A DNA stretch of 64,000 nucleotides from assembly GCA_937138475.1 (NCBI GenBank), contig CAKZPD010000005.1, positions 61,234-125,233 of the forward strand, read 5' to 3'. Positions 50,135 through 58,027 of the stretch are shown here, in pieces. The position numbers and the translations under genes are program-made. A model generated the notes under the pieces. That model ran no database searches and was not told where the DNA came from. It worked only from the letters and a program-made list of their open reading frames with translations. This stretch comes from an uncultured Sulfitobacter sp. (GTDB taxonomy: Bacteria > Pseudomonadota > Alphaproteobacteria > Rhodobacterales > Rhodobacteraceae). Positions within the stretch are counted from its first letter, which is position 1. Every line of letters starts with the position of its first letter.

Positions 50135-51263
50135 GATCGCCCAGCAGCCGGTCCAGCATCTGATCACAGGCCACAAGCTGGCCGCGTTCGATGTATTCGT
50201 CGGGCTTGTGGCCCTGCCCTTCCATATTGCCCGGCCCACAGACCACGGCCGGCACGCCGCGCTGGCTGAAAAATCCGGCCTCGGTGCCAAAGGCAACCTT
50301 GATTGGCGGGCCATTGTCGGCCAGCGCCAGCGTTTTCTTGACGCCCGGATGGGCCGGGTCAATCGCAAGCCCCGGATAACGGTTGTCTACCGTCAGGACG
50401 ATATCCCCATGGCCAAACCCCTGAGACACCCGCCGCGCCAGCGCCTGAAGGCGCGCCCAAAGCGCGGCGCTGTCGTCGGCCACCGGATGCCTGAACTCCA
50501 TTATCAACTGGGCCATGTCTGGCACGATGTTCAAGGCGGTGCCGCCCTGCATCATCCCCACATGCACGGTGGAATACGGGATATCAAAGCCGGCGTCCTG
50601 CGCACCGTTTCGCGCCAGATCCTCCTGCAACTGCCTTAGGCCCTGCACGAAAGCGCTGGCCAGATGCAGCGCGTTATCAAACCGCGGCGCCAATGATGAA
50701 TGCCCGGCCTGCCCATGGCAACGCGCTGTGATCGCCCATTTTCCCTTATGGGCGGTGGCCACGCGCATCTGGGTCGGCTCGCCGATGATTGCCAGATCCG
50801 GCAGGCCAATCGCGGCCTCAAGCCCACCGATCATATGCTGCATCCCGACACAGCCAATTTCTTCGTCATATGACAGCGACAGCTTTAGCGGCCGGCGCAA
50901 GGGGATGCGCGACGCCCGCTCGGCCAGCGCCAGCATGGCAGCGATAAAGCCCTTCATATCGGTGGTTCCACGCCCATAAAGGCGATTGCCTTGCTGGCTC
51001 AGGGCAAAGGCCGGGCGCTGCCAAACCTGCCCATCGGTCGGCACCACATCCGTATGCGCAGACAACAGCGCCCCACCCGGACCAGTGGGGCCAAGCACAG
51101 CAAACAACCCGGCCTTGGTGCCGCAGGGCGCCGTGATCCGATGCAGGCGAAACCCAAGGTCATGCAGAAATGTGCTCAGGAAATCGACCATCTCAAGGTT
51201 GCTGCGGGCGCTGACGGTGTCAAAGCCAACCAGCCGATCCAAAAGGGTAACGGTGCGGGTCAT
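50127..51263 (-). CDS. argE: Acetylornithine deacetylase (ArgE-type M20 peptidase)
   Basis: A 378-residue zinc hydrolase of the M20 family. Motifs are LLSAHTDVVP (metal His/Asp), YGRGTTDMKGFIA, and the catalytic glutamate pair in LSYDEEIGCVG. The whole resembles ArgE, which releases acetate from N-acetylornithine, but related succinyl-diaminopimelate and amidohydrolase activities are possible. Its ATG overlaps the stop of the LysR gene (ATGA), so the regulator and enzyme are one unit. Confidence 0.85.
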   Translation of the reverse strand: MTRTVTLLDRLVGFDTVSARSNLEMVDFLSTFLHDLGFRLHRITAPCGTKAGLFAVLGPTGPGGALLSAHTDVVPTDGQVWQRPAFALSQQGNRLYGRGTTDMKGFIAAMLALAERASRIPLRRPLKLSLSYDEEIGCVGMQHMIGGLEAAIGLPDLAIIGEPTQMRVATAHKGKWAITARCHGQAGHSSLAPRFDNALHLASAFVQGLRQLQEDLARNGAQDAGFDIPYSTVHVGMMQGGTALNIVPDMAQLIMEFRHPVADDSAALWARLQALARRVSQGFGHGDIVLTVDNRYPGLAIDPAHPGVKKTLALADNGPPIKVAFGTEAGFFSQRGVPAVVCGPGNMEGQGHKPDEYIERGQLVACDQMLDRLLGDLT

Positions 51264-52186
51264 CGCGGCCCCTCGGGCAGAATCAGCGCGGGCAATTGGC
51301 TGCGGCAATGGGCGACAAACGCCCGGATCGCCGGCATATTTCCCGCCCCCTCCTGCACGGCAATCCCCAGCTGCATCGCGGGCCGCTCACTGACCAGCGG
51401 CACCAACCGCAGCGGTCGCCCGTCGGGCGCCTGGGATTTCTGCGGCTGGATATTGGCGATTGAATACCCATACCCATGCGCCACCAACGACCGCATCACC
51501 GCCATGTCCTTGGTGCGTTCGGCAATATACGGCGGCGCCTCCAGCCCATCAAAGAACGCCAGGAAATACGCCGCGCTATGCGGCAAATCCAGCAACACCA
51601 TCGGATGCGGCTGCAACATCTGCGGGCTGACCTCGGGCAGACCAGCCAGCGGATGGTCCGGGCTCAGCAACACATAAGGCGGCAGGCTGGCCAACGGCAA
51701 AAACTGGATGTCTTTGGGAATATCCATGTCATAGGTCAGGGCCAGATCAATTTCCGCACGCCGCAGCCCGGCAAAGATTGCCAGCTGATCCAGCTCGGTC
51801 TGAACCACCGTCACCTGCGGGTAAAGCGCCTCAAAGCTGCGGCGCAATCGGGGCATCAACAACTGCGCAACCGTCAAAAGACAGCCCAGCGTCAGCACCC
51901 CCTGCACCTGCCCTGAAATCCGCTCGGCCAAATGGCGCATCGCCCGCGCTTCGGCCAAAACCACCCGCGCCTGCGCTGCCAACTCTCGCCCGGCCTGCGT
52001 CAAGGTCAACCCATGTGCATGTTTGCGCACGAATAACTTCAGCCCAAAATCGTCCTCAAGCTGTGCAATTGCCACCGAAATTGATGGCGCGCTCACACTG
52101 GCCCGCGTGGCCGCCTTGGAAATGCTTCCCTCTTCGCTGACTGCAACGAAATATTCCAACTGCCTCAGGGTGAACCGCAAACTCAT
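51260..52186 (-). CDS. LysR-family transcriptional regulator
   Basis: A 308-residue LysR regulator. The winged helix is at residues 4-62 (RQLEYFVAVSEEGSISKAATRASVSAPSIS, shortened), and the effector-binding domain starts near residue 93 (GVLTLGCLLTVAQLL). It is translated with argE, so it may control argE or the genes beyond. The effector is unknown. Repeat copy 4 separates it from the Rieske oxygenase gene upstream. Confidence 0.9.
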   Translation of the reverse strand: MSLRFTLRQLEYFVAVSEEGSISKAATRASVSAPSISVAIAQLEDDFGLKLFVRKHAHGLTLTQAGRELAAQARVVLAEARAMRHLAERISGQVQGVLTLGCLLTVAQLLMPRLRRSFEALYPQVTVVQTELDQLAIFAGLRRAEIDLALTYDMDIPKDIQFLPLASLPPYVLLSPDHPLAGLPEVSPQMLQPHPMVLLDLPHSAAYFLAFFDGLEAPPYIAERTKDMAVMRSLVAHGYGYSIANIQPQKSQAPDGRPLRLVPLVSERPAMQLGIAVQEGAGNMPAIRAFVAHCRSQLPALILPEGPR

Positions 52187-52243
52187 ACGTCCAAAAACCC
52201 CGATCCATCCCGGCGGGTCAAGCCAGATTATCGCGCTGCCCCC

Positions 52244-52265
52244 CTTCTTTTGTTCTTAAATATCC
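52244..52265 (-). repeat. Intergenic repeat, copy 4 of 4 (partial)
   Basis: The 22-base core containing ATATTTAAGAACAAAAGAAG is exact, but the GGAGCCTCCGGCGGGG half found in the other copies is replaced by unrelated GC-rich sequence. It lies 55 bases after the Rieske oxygenase stop and in its sense orientation, upstream of the lysR start. Confidence 0.7.
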
Positions 52266-52319
52266 AAAGGGCGGCCCCGCCGCCCCTGCAACGCATGATC
52301 CCCGGCGCAGACGGTCCGG

Positions 52320-53456
52320 TCAGCCGGGCGCCCCGCCACCGACCCGCGCCATCAGATACTGCGCGAACTCATAATTGGGGCGCTCCAGATGGCTCAAATG
52401 ACCGGCGCGCGCCATCGGTGAACGCAGCCCGCGAAACACCTTTTCGGTGCAGCCGCGATCCTCGACATTCACCGCATCCAAAAGGGTTTTCAACGCCAGA
52501 AAATTCTCCTGTGCTTCGGCGTCCTGGGCGTAATCGTCCGACATGCCGCCGCCAAAACGGATATGGACCTGGCCGGGGGTCAGCGGATGCAGGCTCAGAT
52601 ACCAAAAATACCCCGGCGTCAGGGTGATCAAAAGCGATGGATAGATCGCCAGCAAAAAGGTGGTGCGCCGCGCGTCACCGCTCAGCCGCGTGTTGCTGGG
52701 ATGGGCCATGGCAATGCGCAGGCTGTCGTCTTTCAGGATCGTGTGGTAATTGAACGCGGTCGTTCCGGGCGGACAGACCATATCCTCCAGGCGCGACAAC
52801 CCGCCAATCGTGCCGGCATGACACACCGGCAGGTGATAACTCTCCATAAAGTTTTCGGCCAACACCTTCCAGTTGGTGTCCCACACATGCTCTTCATAAA
52901 AGCTTTCGCTGTAATTGGTCATGTCATAACCGGCGATCATCGCCTCGACCGGGGCCAGCTGCGCCGCCACCGGCTGGGGCGCCGGGTTCAGGGTCACAAA
53001 GACCCAACCCAGCCACTCCTGGCACTGCAATTGCGGCAGGCGGTATTGATCTTTGCAAAAGGCTTGGTTCTGGGCCATCGCCGGGGCGCCGCGCAACGCG
53101 CCATCCAGATTATAGGTCCAGGCGTGATAGGGGCAAACAATCGACCGGGTGTTGCCGCGCCCTTCCAGCAATGTCGACATCCGGTGCAGGCACACATTGG
53201 ACATCGCCCGCAAAGACCCATCCCGGTCGCGGATCACAAAGAACGGCTGACCGGCCAGTTCGCCGGTGACGTAATCGCCGGCTTGCCGCAGGGCATCGCT
53301 GCGCCCGGCGCAATACCAATCCTTGGCGAAAACCTCCTCCAGCTCGCGGGTCAAAAACGCAGGCGAGGTATAGACAGAAGGCGGCATGGCGCGGGCGCTC
53401 TCGAAGGGCGCGCTTAGGGTATCGGCAAGCGCATCAGCAGCACTGATCGGCGGCAT
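52320..53456 (-). CDS. Rieske non-heme iron oxygenase, alpha subunit
   Basis: A 378-residue oxygenase. The Rieske 2Fe-2S ligands are Cys89-x-His91 (VCLHRM) and Cys108-x2-His111 (CPYHAW), 17 residues apart. The mononuclear iron site has LAENFMESYHLPVCH (His208, His213) with Glu205 in the bridging position. This group includes quaternary-amine demethylases (glycine betaine, stachydrine) as well as aromatic-ring dioxygenases, and the substrate is not decided by sequence. AAAGGA precedes the ATG at 53456. It lies 121 bases downstream of bhcR on the same strand. No reductase gene is adjacent. Confidence 0.85.
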   Translation of the reverse strand: MPPISAADALADTLSAPFESARAMPPSVYTSPAFLTRELEEVFAKDWYCAGRSDALRQAGDYVTGELAGQPFFVIRDRDGSLRAMSNVCLHRMSTLLEGRGNTRSIVCPYHAWTYNLDGALRGAPAMAQNQAFCKDQYRLPQLQCQEWLGWVFVTLNPAPQPVAAQLAPVEAMIAGYDMTNYSESFYEEHVWDTNWKVLAENFMESYHLPVCHAGTIGGLSRLEDMVCPPGTTAFNYHTILKDDSLRIAMAHPSNTRLSGDARRTTFLLAIYPSLLITLTPGYFWYLSLHPLTPGQVHIRFGGGMSDDYAQDAEAQENFLALKTLLDAVNVEDRGCTEKVFRGLRSPMARAGHLSHLERPNYEFAQYLMARVGGGAPG

Positions 53457-53577
53457 GGGCAAATCCTTTTGTGGCACATCAACATGGTCTTGCCGCATCT
53501 TGGCGGCTTGCCGCTTTGCTGCCAAGCAAAGTTTCAATAGCCGCAGTTTAGGCTGTCCCTAATTCAAGGACCGGAAA

Positions 53578-54444
53578 TTATGCCCGGCCGCGATCTTGGG
53601 GGACGACGGGCGGGGCGCTGCCACCGATGGCGTCTGTCAGGGCTTGGGCCGCTTGCATGACGGCGCGGCCCAATGGCGCGATCTGCGGATCGTCGATGCG
53701 GCTGGTGGGGCCGGAAACGGATATCCCGGCGATGGCTTCGTGATGGGAATCAAACACCGCCGCCGCAATGCACCGCATTCCCAGATTGCGTTCCTCGGCG
53801 TCGATGGAAAAGCCGCGCGCCCGGATCAGGCGCAAATCCCCTTGCAGGTGCGGCAGATCAACCAGGGTATGCGGCGTGAACCGGGTCAGGGTTTGCCGGG
53901 CCAACAGCCGGATGAAATGATCGGGATCCATTTGTGCCAGCAAAGCTTTGCCAATCCCCGAGGCATGCATCTGCGACAAGGTGCCGGGTGGAAAAAACGC
54001 CCGGATGCTGGCGTGGGTTTCCACCTGACTGACGAACAGCACCTGACCGTTCTGTTCAATCCCAAGGTTCGCGGTTTCGCCGGTGTCCTGCATCAGCTTG
54101 CGCAGGATCGGGCGGGCGCGCTCTACCAGGCTGGTGCGGCGCAAGAACCGCGCGCCGATCACAAAGGCCCGTGGCCCAATCGACCAGCTTTGTTCGTGGC
54201 TGTTGAACTCAACCAGGCCGCGCCCCTCAAGCGTGACCAAAATGCGGTAAACCGTGGCCGGCGATTGCCCCGTATCCGCAGCCAGATCCGACAGCGCCTT
54301 GCCCTGGCTTTCGCTTAGGTATTCAAAAACCGCCATCGCCCGATCCAGCGATTTTATGGTGTTCTGATCGGTCTTGTCGTCCCAATCGCGCGGTCGTCCA
54401 CGGGCGCGTCTGGTCTTGGATTCGCGATTTTCTTGATCTTCCAT
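53578..54444 (-). CDS. bhcR: IclR-family regulator BhcR
   Basis: A 288-residue IclR-type regulator. A basic N-terminus (SKTRRARGRPRD) precedes the winged helix (residues 30-90, with LSDLAADTGQSPATVYRILV) and an effector domain (about 105-280). It is divergent from bhcABCD, the arrangement known from Paracoccus denitrificans, where BhcR controls the cycle in response to glyoxylate. Two similar palindromes in the 165-base gap are likely operators. The name rests on the cluster context. Confidence 0.88.
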   Translation of the reverse strand: MEDQENRESKTRRARGRPRDWDDKTDQNTIKSLDRAMAVFEYLSESQGKALSDLAADTGQSPATVYRILVTLEGRGLVEFNSHEQSWSIGPRAFVIGARFLRRTSLVERARPILRKLMQDTGETANLGIEQNGQVLFVSQVETHASIRAFFPPGTLSQMHASGIGKALLAQMDPDHFIRLLARQTLTRFTPHTLVDLPHLQGDLRLIRARGFSIDAEERNLGMRCIAAAVFDSHHEAIAGISVSGPTSRIDDPQIAPLGRAVMQAAQALTDAIGGSAPPVVPQDRGRA

Positions 54445-54461
54445 AAAGCGCTCCGTATTTT

Positions 54462-54478
54462 CTCGAAATTCGAATTCA
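54462..54478. promoter_or_regulatory. Candidate BhcR operator, site 1
   Basis: CTCGAAATTCGAATTCA lies 18 bases upstream of the bhcR start and matches 13 of 17 positions of the stronger palindrome at 54532-54552. A position this close to bhcR would suit autoregulation. Confidence 0.45.
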
Positions 54479-54531
54479 CCATATGAAAAAAACAAGACAC
54501 TGACAATAAACGATTATTTAGAACGACATCA

Positions 54532-54552
54532 TTTTGAAATTTGATTTCAAAA
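54532..54552. promoter_or_regulatory. Candidate BhcR operator, site 2 (perfect palindrome)
   Basis: TTTTGAAAT and ATTTCAAAA form a perfect inverted repeat with nine-base arms around TTG, 58 bases upstream of the bhcA start. Size and symmetry fit a dimeric IclR-family site next to the bhcA promoter. Confidence 0.6.
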
Positions 54553-54609
54553 AAATTTCATGGCCTGTGCGGCTGTATTAGAGTGGCGTTAACCTTGAAG
54601 GAGACGACC

Positions 54610-55800
54610 ATGAGCTTTCAAAATCCGGTATTCATCCCCGGCCCGACCAATATCCCGGAAAGCCTGCGCAAGGCCTGTGATATGCCAACGATCGACCACC
54701 GGTCGCCGCTGTTCGGCAGTATCCTGCATCCGGCCCGCGATGGCGTTCGGCAGGTTTTGAAAAGCAAAACCGCGCAGATCTTTATTTTTCCCTCGACCGG
54801 CACCGGCGGCTGGGAAACAGCGCTGACCAACACCCTGTCTGCGGGCGATGGTATCCTGGCGGCGCGCAACGGTATGTTCAGCCATCGTTGGATTGATATG
54901 TGCAACCGTCATGGTCTGGATGTACAGGTGATTGAAACGCCCTGGGGTCAGGGCATTCCCGCCGCGCGCTATGCCGAGGCGCTGGCCGCTGACACGGATC
55001 ACAAGATCAAGGCGGTTCTGGCCACGCATAATGAAACCGCCACCGGCGTCAAATCGGATATCGCTGCGGTGCGCCGCGCGTTGGACGAGGCCGGTCACCC
55101 CGCCCTACTTTTTGTGGATGGGGTGTCCTCGATTGGATCGATGGACTTTCGCTTTGATGACTGGGGTGTCGATGTTGCGGTGACGGGTTCGCAAAAGGGG
55201 TTCATGCTGCCGGCGGGGCTGGCCATCGTTGGGTTCAGCGACAAGGCCATGGCCGCCACGGCGACGGCCGGCTTGCCGCGCACCTTCTTTGATGTGCATG
55301 ACATGGACAAGGGCTACGCCAATAATGCCTATCCCTATACGCCTGCGGTTGGCCTGATGAATGGGTTGAACCAGGCCTGCCAGATGTTGCTGGCCGAAGG
55401 TTTGGACAATGTCTTTGCCCGTCATCACCGCATTGCCGAGGGCGTGCGGGCGGCGGTTTCGGCCTGGGGGCTTGAACTGTGCGCCGCATCACCAGACGTC
55501 TATTCCGATACCGTCAGCGCCATTCGCACCCCGGATGGGTTCAACGCCACCGATATCGTGACCCATGCGGCAACCACCTATGGCGTCGCCTTTGGCGTCG
55601 GCCTGGGCGAGGTCGCGGGCAAAGTGTTCCGCATTGGCCATCTGGGCAGCCTCACGGATGTGATGACCCTGTCCGGCCTGGCCACCGCTGAAATGTGCAT
55701 GGCGGATCTGGGCCTTGATATCCGGCTTGGATCCGGTGTCGCGGCGGCCCAGGAATATTACCGCGCACATCCCGCCCAAGCCCGCAAAAGCGCGGCCTGA
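54610..55800 (+). CDS. bhcA: L-aspartate:glyoxylate aminotransferase BhcA
   Basis: A 396-residue class V PLP aminotransferase (fold type I). It starts MSFQNPVFIPGPTNIPESL; the PLP aspartate is in FVDGVSSIGSMDF, and the PLP lysine is Lys196 in VTGSQKGFMLPAG. In the beta-hydroxyaspartate cycle it transaminates glyoxylate to glycine using aspartate, regenerating oxaloacetate. AAGGAGACGACC precedes the ATG at 54610. First gene of the bhcABCD operon; bhcB follows after 20 bases. Alone it could be read as serine- or alanine-glyoxylate aminotransferase; the neighbours settle the name. Confidence 0.93.
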   Translation: MSFQNPVFIPGPTNIPESLRKACDMPTIDHRSPLFGSILHPARDGVRQVLKSKTAQIFIFPSTGTGGWETALTNTLSAGDGILAARNGMFSHRWIDMCNRHGLDVQVIETPWGQGIPAARYAEALAADTDHKIKAVLATHNETATGVKSDIAAVRRALDEAGHPALLFVDGVSSIGSMDFRFDDWGVDVAVTGSQKGFMLPAGLAIVGFSDKAMAATATAGLPRTFFDVHDMDKGYANNAYPYTPAVGLMNGLNQACQMLLAEGLDNVFARHHRIAEGVRAAVSAWGLELCAASPDVYSDTVSAIRTPDGFNATDIVTHAATTYGVAFGVGLGEVAGKVFRIGHLGSLTDVMTLSGLATAEMCMADLGLDIRLGSGVAAAQEYYRAHPAQARKSAA

Positions 55801-55820
55801 TGATCATGAAGGACACAGCG

Positions 55821-56768
55821 ATGTATATTCCCACCTATGACGATATGCTGGCCGCGCATGAACGCATTCGCCCCCATATCAATCGCACCCCCGTGCGCAG
55901 TTCGGCGTTCTTGAACGATCTGACCGGCGCGCAGCTGTTCTTTAAGTGCGAAAACTTTCAGGAACCCGGTGCCTTTAAGGTGCGCGGGGCCACCAATGCG
56001 GTCTTTGGTCTGGATGATGCGCAGGCCGCCAAGGGCGTTGCGACCCATTCGTCGGGCAATCATGCGTCCTGCCTGTCCTATGCCGCGGCACGCCGGGGAA
56101 TTCCATGCAATGTCGTCATGCCCCGCACCGCCCCGCAGGCCAAAAAGGACACGGTGGCGCGCTATGGCGGCAAGATCACAGAGTGCGAACCCTCGACCAC
56201 CTCGCGCGAGGCAACATTCGCCGAGGTTCAGGCCGAAACCGGCGGTGATTTTGTGCATCCCTATAATGATCCACGGGTGATCGCCGGACAGGGCACCTGC
56301 GCGCGTGAATTCATGGAACAGACCGATGGGCTGGATATGGTTGTTGCGCCGATTGGCGGCGGCGGGATGATTTCAGGCACCTGCCTGACCCTGTCCACAC
56401 AGGCCCCGGAATGCCAGGTGATCGCGGCCGAACCCGAGCAAGCCGACGATGCCTATCGCAGTTTCAAGGCGGGGCATATCATCGCCGATGATGCGCCCAA
56501 AACCATTGCCGATGGGCTTTTGGTGCCGCTCAAGGATCTGACGTGGCATTTTGTTTCCAATCACGTCAGCGATATTCTGACGGCGTCCGAGGCCGAGATT
56601 ATCGAGGCCATGAAGCTGACATGGAAGCATTTGCGTGTGGTGATGGAACCCAGCAGCGCCGTGCCGCTTGCCACCATTCTTAAGAACAAAGACCGGTTCG
56701 CGGGCAAGCGGGTCGGGATCATCATAACGGGCGGGAATGTCGATCTTGACCGCCTGCCCTGGACTTAA
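55821..56768 (+). CDS. bhcB: Beta-hydroxyaspartate dehydratase BhcB
   Basis: A 315-residue fold type II PLP enzyme of the serine/threonine dehydratase and racemase group. The PLP lysine is Lys53 in EPGAFKVRGATNA, and the phosphate loop is APIGGGGMISG. In the cycle it removes water from (2R,3S)-beta-hydroxyaspartate to give iminosuccinate. The ATG at 55821 has AAGGA seven bases upstream; in-frame ATGs at 55806 and 55800 are alternatives. It would be annotated as threonine dehydratase if seen alone. Confidence 0.93.
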   Translation: MYIPTYDDMLAAHERIRPHINRTPVRSSAFLNDLTGAQLFFKCENFQEPGAFKVRGATNAVFGLDDAQAAKGVATHSSGNHASCLSYAAARRGIPCNVVMPRTAPQAKKDTVARYGGKITECEPSTTSREATFAEVQAETGGDFVHPYNDPRVIAGQGTCAREFMEQTDGLDMVVAPIGGGGMISGTCLTLSTQAPECQVIAAEPEQADDAYRSFKAGHIIADDAPKTIADGLLVPLKDLTWHFVSNHVSDILTASEAEIIEAMKLTWKHLRVVMEPSSAVPLATILKNKDRFAGKRVGIIITGGNVDLDRLPWT

Positions 56769-56784
56769 CAAGCGGAGCCTTGAA

Positions 56785-57948
56785 ATGAACGCAACACTCG
56801 ATTTGAAAACCCTCGAAGTGGGCTTTGACGTGCCTGCCCTGCCCGGCATGGACGAGGCCGATATTCAGACCCCCTGCCTGGTGCTGGATCTGGATGCGCT
56901 GGAACGCAACATCAAGAAAATGGGCGATTATGCCAAGGCCCACGGGATGCGTCACCGGGTGCATGGCAAGATGCACAAATCCGTCGATGTCGCCAAGCTT
57001 CAGGTGACGTTGGGCGGCGCGTGTGGCGTGTGCTGTCAAAAAGTATCCGAGGCCGAAGTGTTTGCCCGCGGCGGCATCACCGATGTGCTGGTGTCAAATC
57101 AGGTGCGGGATGCTGCCAAGATTGATCGTCTGGCGCGGCTGCCCAAGCTGGGCGCGCGTACCATTTGCTGTGTGGACGATCTGGCCAATGTTGCGGATTT
57201 GTCGGCGGCGGCGGTGCGCCATGGCAGCCAGATCGAATGCCTTGTTGAAATCGACTGCGGCGCCGGGCGCTGTGGTGTGACCACCACGCCTGAGGTGGTT
57301 GAGATCGCCAAGGCGATTGATGCGGCCGATGGTCTGAAATTTGCCGGTATTCAGGCCTATCAGGGCGCGATGCAGCATATGGACAGCTATGCGGACCGCA
57401 AAGCCAAGATCGACATCGCGGTCGCTCAGGTCAAGGATGCGGTCGATACGCTGGCGGCGCAGGGTCTGGCCTGTGATATCGTTGGCGGCGGCGGCACCGG
57501 GTCGTATTATTTCGAAAGCGCGTCAGGCGTTTACAATGAATTACAATGTGGGTCTTACGCCTTTATGGATGCCGACTATGGGCGCATCCTTGATGAAAAC
57601 GGCAATCGGATTGATCGCGGTGAGTGGGACAACGCCCTGTTTATTTATACGTCGGTGATGAGCCACGCCAAATCAGACAAGGCCATCGTTGATGCCGGTC
57701 TCAAGGCGCAATCGGTCGACAGTGGTCTGCCGGTGGTTTTTGGCCGTGATGACGTGGAATATGTCAAATGCTCGGACGAGCATGGCGTGGTTGCCGACCC
57801 TGCCGGTGTGCTCAAGGTCAATGACAAGCTGCGCCTGGTGCCCGGTCACTGTGACCCCACCTGCAACGTGCATGACTGGTATGTGGGCGTGCGCGGCGGC
57901 AAGGTCGAGACCCTGTGGCCGGTGTCGGCCCGCGGCAAGGCCTATTGA
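56785..57948 (+). CDS. bhcC: Beta-hydroxyaspartate aldolase BhcC
   Basis: A 387-residue PLP enzyme of the D-threonine aldolase family (fold type III, alanine racemase-like barrel). The PLP lysine is expected at Lys62 in RVHGKMHKSVDVA, with VEIDCGAGRCGV, GGGGTGSYY and the C-terminal metal-site residues GHCDPTCNVHD. In the cycle it joins glycine and glyoxylate into beta-hydroxyaspartate. AGCGGAGCC precedes the ATG at 56785. It is the third gene of the operon. Confidence 0.94.
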   Translation: MNATLDLKTLEVGFDVPALPGMDEADIQTPCLVLDLDALERNIKKMGDYAKAHGMRHRVHGKMHKSVDVAKLQVTLGGACGVCCQKVSEAEVFARGGITDVLVSNQVRDAAKIDRLARLPKLGARTICCVDDLANVADLSAAAVRHGSQIECLVEIDCGAGRCGVTTTPEVVEIAKAIDAADGLKFAGIQAYQGAMQHMDSYADRKAKIDIAVAQVKDAVDTLAAQGLACDIVGGGGTGSYYFESASGVYNELQCGSYAFMDADYGRILDENGNRIDRGEWDNALFIYTSVMSHAKSDKAIVDAGLKAQSVDSGLPVVFGRDDVEYVKCSDEHGVVADPAGVLKVNDKLRLVPGHCDPTCNVHDWYVGVRGGKVETLWPVSARGKAY

Positions 57949-58027
57949 CCCCAAGGCGTGAAAAACCCGGCCCCCGATGCGCCTTTTGCGCGCGGGGGCA
58001 GTGATCTTCAGCAAAGAAAGAACAGAT

